Shown here: piece by piece, positions 46,106 to 47,151 of the stretch | How positions within the stretch are numbered: position 1 is the first letter of the stretch | Layout: each line of letters opens with the position of its first letter | Assembly (NCBI RefSeq): GCF_913775985.1 | Contig: NZ_CAJYMB010000154.1 | Coordinates: 1-47,151 of the forward strand | DNA length: 47,151 bases | From: an uncultured Pluralibacter sp. | GTDB taxonomy: Bacteria; Pseudomonadota; Gammaproteobacteria; Enterobacterales; Enterobacteriaceae | Reading direction: 5' to 3' | Notes under the pieces: generated by a model | Told to the model about the DNA's origin: nothing | The model's database searches: none | Seen by the model: the letters and a program-made list of their open reading frames with translations, nothing else | Translations under genes and position numbers: made by a program

Positions 46106-47151
46106 TTACGCGAGGGCCTTCGCAATTTTCTCGTACAGATCCCCGGAAAGATCCTTCAGCCCCTTCAGCTGCTCCAGCGCGGCGCGCATCTTCTCCTGAC
46201 GTTGCGCGTCATAGCGCTTAAAGCGGATCAGCGGCTCAATCAGGCGCGATGCCACCTGCGGATTGCGGCTGTTGAGTTCGGTCAGCATCTCGGTCAGGAA
46301 CTGATAGCCGCTGCCGTCCTGCGCGTGGAAAGCGGCCGGGTTGTTCATGGCGAATGCGCCAATCAGGGCGCGGATGCGGTTCGGGTTGCTCAGGGTAAAG
46401 GAACGGTGCTCCAGCAGGCGGCGTACGGTGCTCAGCGCATCGTCTGCCGGGCTGGTGGCCTGCAGGATAAACCATTTATCCATCACCAGGCCGTTTTCGT
46501 GCCACTTGTCATCGTACTCCTGCATCAGCGTATCCCGGCACGGCAGCTGGGCGGCCACCGCGGCAGAGAGCGCCGCCAGCGCGTCGGTCATGTTGTCCGC
46601 CGCGTGATACTGGTGGCTGACCAGCCGATCCGCGAGCTGGATTTCGCCAAAGGCGAGATAGCGCAGGCAGGTGTTGCGTAAAGAGCGCTTGCCGATATCG
46701 GCATGCTCAACCCGGTACGTTTTCAGCGCATTCGCGTTGTACACCGCCAGCAGCTCGTCGGCCAGTTCGTTAGCCAGCGTGCGGGTCAGCGCCTCGCGCA
46801 CCGTAGCAATCGCCACCGGATCGATGGTGTCGAACAGTTCGGCGATTTCGTTCACCGACGGCAGAGTCAGGATCTCCGCCGCCAGCGCCGGGTCGATATG
46901 CTCGTCGAGCAGGACTGCACGGAAGGCGTCGGCAACGTGCGCCGGCAGCGACAGCGGCTGCCCTTGACGCTGGCGCGCCACGTTGAGCTTGATGTAGTTC
47001 GCCAGCAGGCTCTGGGCGGCATCCCAGCGGGAGAAATCGTTGCGGGCATGGCGCATCAGGAAGGTCAGCTGCCGGTCGCTCCAGCTGTACTCCAGCTTCA
47101 CCGGGGCGGAGAACTCGCGCAGCAGGGACGGCACCGGCTGGAAGTAGACGT
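46106..47151 (-). CDS. pepN: Aminopeptidase N, C-terminal part
   Basis: The frame enters at the right edge and ends at 46106. The 347 codons match the helical C-terminal domain of PepN (QPVPSLLREFSAPVKLEY, LTFLMRHARNDFSRWDAAQSLLANYIKLNV, and AFAMNNPAAFHAQDGSGYQFLTEML). The zinc site HExxH and GAMEN motif lie outside the window. PepN is the main cytosolic M1 aminopeptidase. Place beside ssuB matches E. coli. Confidence 0.96.
   Translation of the reverse strand, partial: VYFQPVPSLLREFSAPVKLEYSWSDRQLTFLMRHARNDFSRWDAAQSLLANYIKLNVARQRQGQPLSLPAHVADAFRAVLLDEHIDPALAAEILTLPSVNEIAELFDTIDPVAIATVREALTRTLANELADELLAVYNANALKTYRVEHADIGKRSLRNTCLRYLAFGEIQLADRLVSHQYHAADNMTDALAALSAAVAAQLPCRDTLMQEYDDKWHENGLVMDKWFILQATSPADDALSTVRRLLEHRSFTLSNPNRIRALIGAFAMNNPAAFHAQDGSGYQFLTEMLTELNSRNPQVASRLIEPLIRFKRYDAQRQEKMRAALEQLKGLKDLSGDLYEKIAKALA

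Overview
The window comes from the chromosome of an enteric bacterium (Enterobacteriaceae). From about 13.8 kb to the right end the gene order matches the Escherichia coli ompA region read in reverse: serT, yccA, tusE, acyP, rlmI, hspQ, yccU, mgsA, helD, yccF, yccS, sxy, sulA, ompA, matP, ycbZ (lonH), fabA, rmf, pqiCBA, uup, rlmKL, ycbX, zapC, pyrD, ssuEADCB, pepN. Three differences point away from Escherichia and towards an Enterobacter/Klebsiella-like genus. No csgI (yccT) lies between yccU and mgsA, no fimbrial cluster lies between pyrD and ssuE, and an extra OppA-type binding protein sits between serT and yccA. I cannot name the genus from sequence alone.

The left 13.8 kb is the early half of a lambda-like prophage that ends at the 3' end of serT. 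It has a classic two-arm layout around a small repressor gene (7004-7408). A leftward operon (promoter about 6906-6934) runs through a Cro-like regulator, a YdaT/CII-like regulator, a DUF1376/DnaT-like replication gene, a P-like helicase loader, two winged-helix proteins, a small unknown protein, a DPPH-type methyltransferase and a large phage C5-cytosine methyltransferase, and then meets a terminator. To its left is an SOS-controlled dinI-like gene with a LexA box. A rightward operon (promoter about 7479-7507) carries small unknown genes, a DEDDh-exonuclease fusion protein of Exo VIII type, a DUF4224 protein and a tyrosine integrase. Structural, lysis and late-control genes and the other attachment site are outside the window.

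Between the integrase and the tRNA lies an AT-rich three-gene operon on the minus strand: a GHKL ATPase with a STAS-like N-terminus, a DUF4325 STAS-like protein, and a protein with one predicted membrane segment. This is the usual place for prophage cargo, and I consider this operon the best candidate for an undescribed system, possibly a defence or signalling switch.

Other unusual structure in the prophage: matching two-site operators flank the repressor as mirror images; a 19-20 bp stop-to-start linker occurs four times in both early operons; the C5 methyltransferase has seven tandem motif repeats; and the two replication genes overlap by 215 bases.

The host part is mainly housekeeping: rRNA modification (rlmI, rlmKL), tRNA thiolation (tusE), cell division and chromosome organisation (sulA, zapC, matP), envelope (ompA, pqiABC), unsaturated fatty acid synthesis (fabA), pyrimidine synthesis (pyrD), and sulfonate uptake and desulfonation (ssuEADCB).
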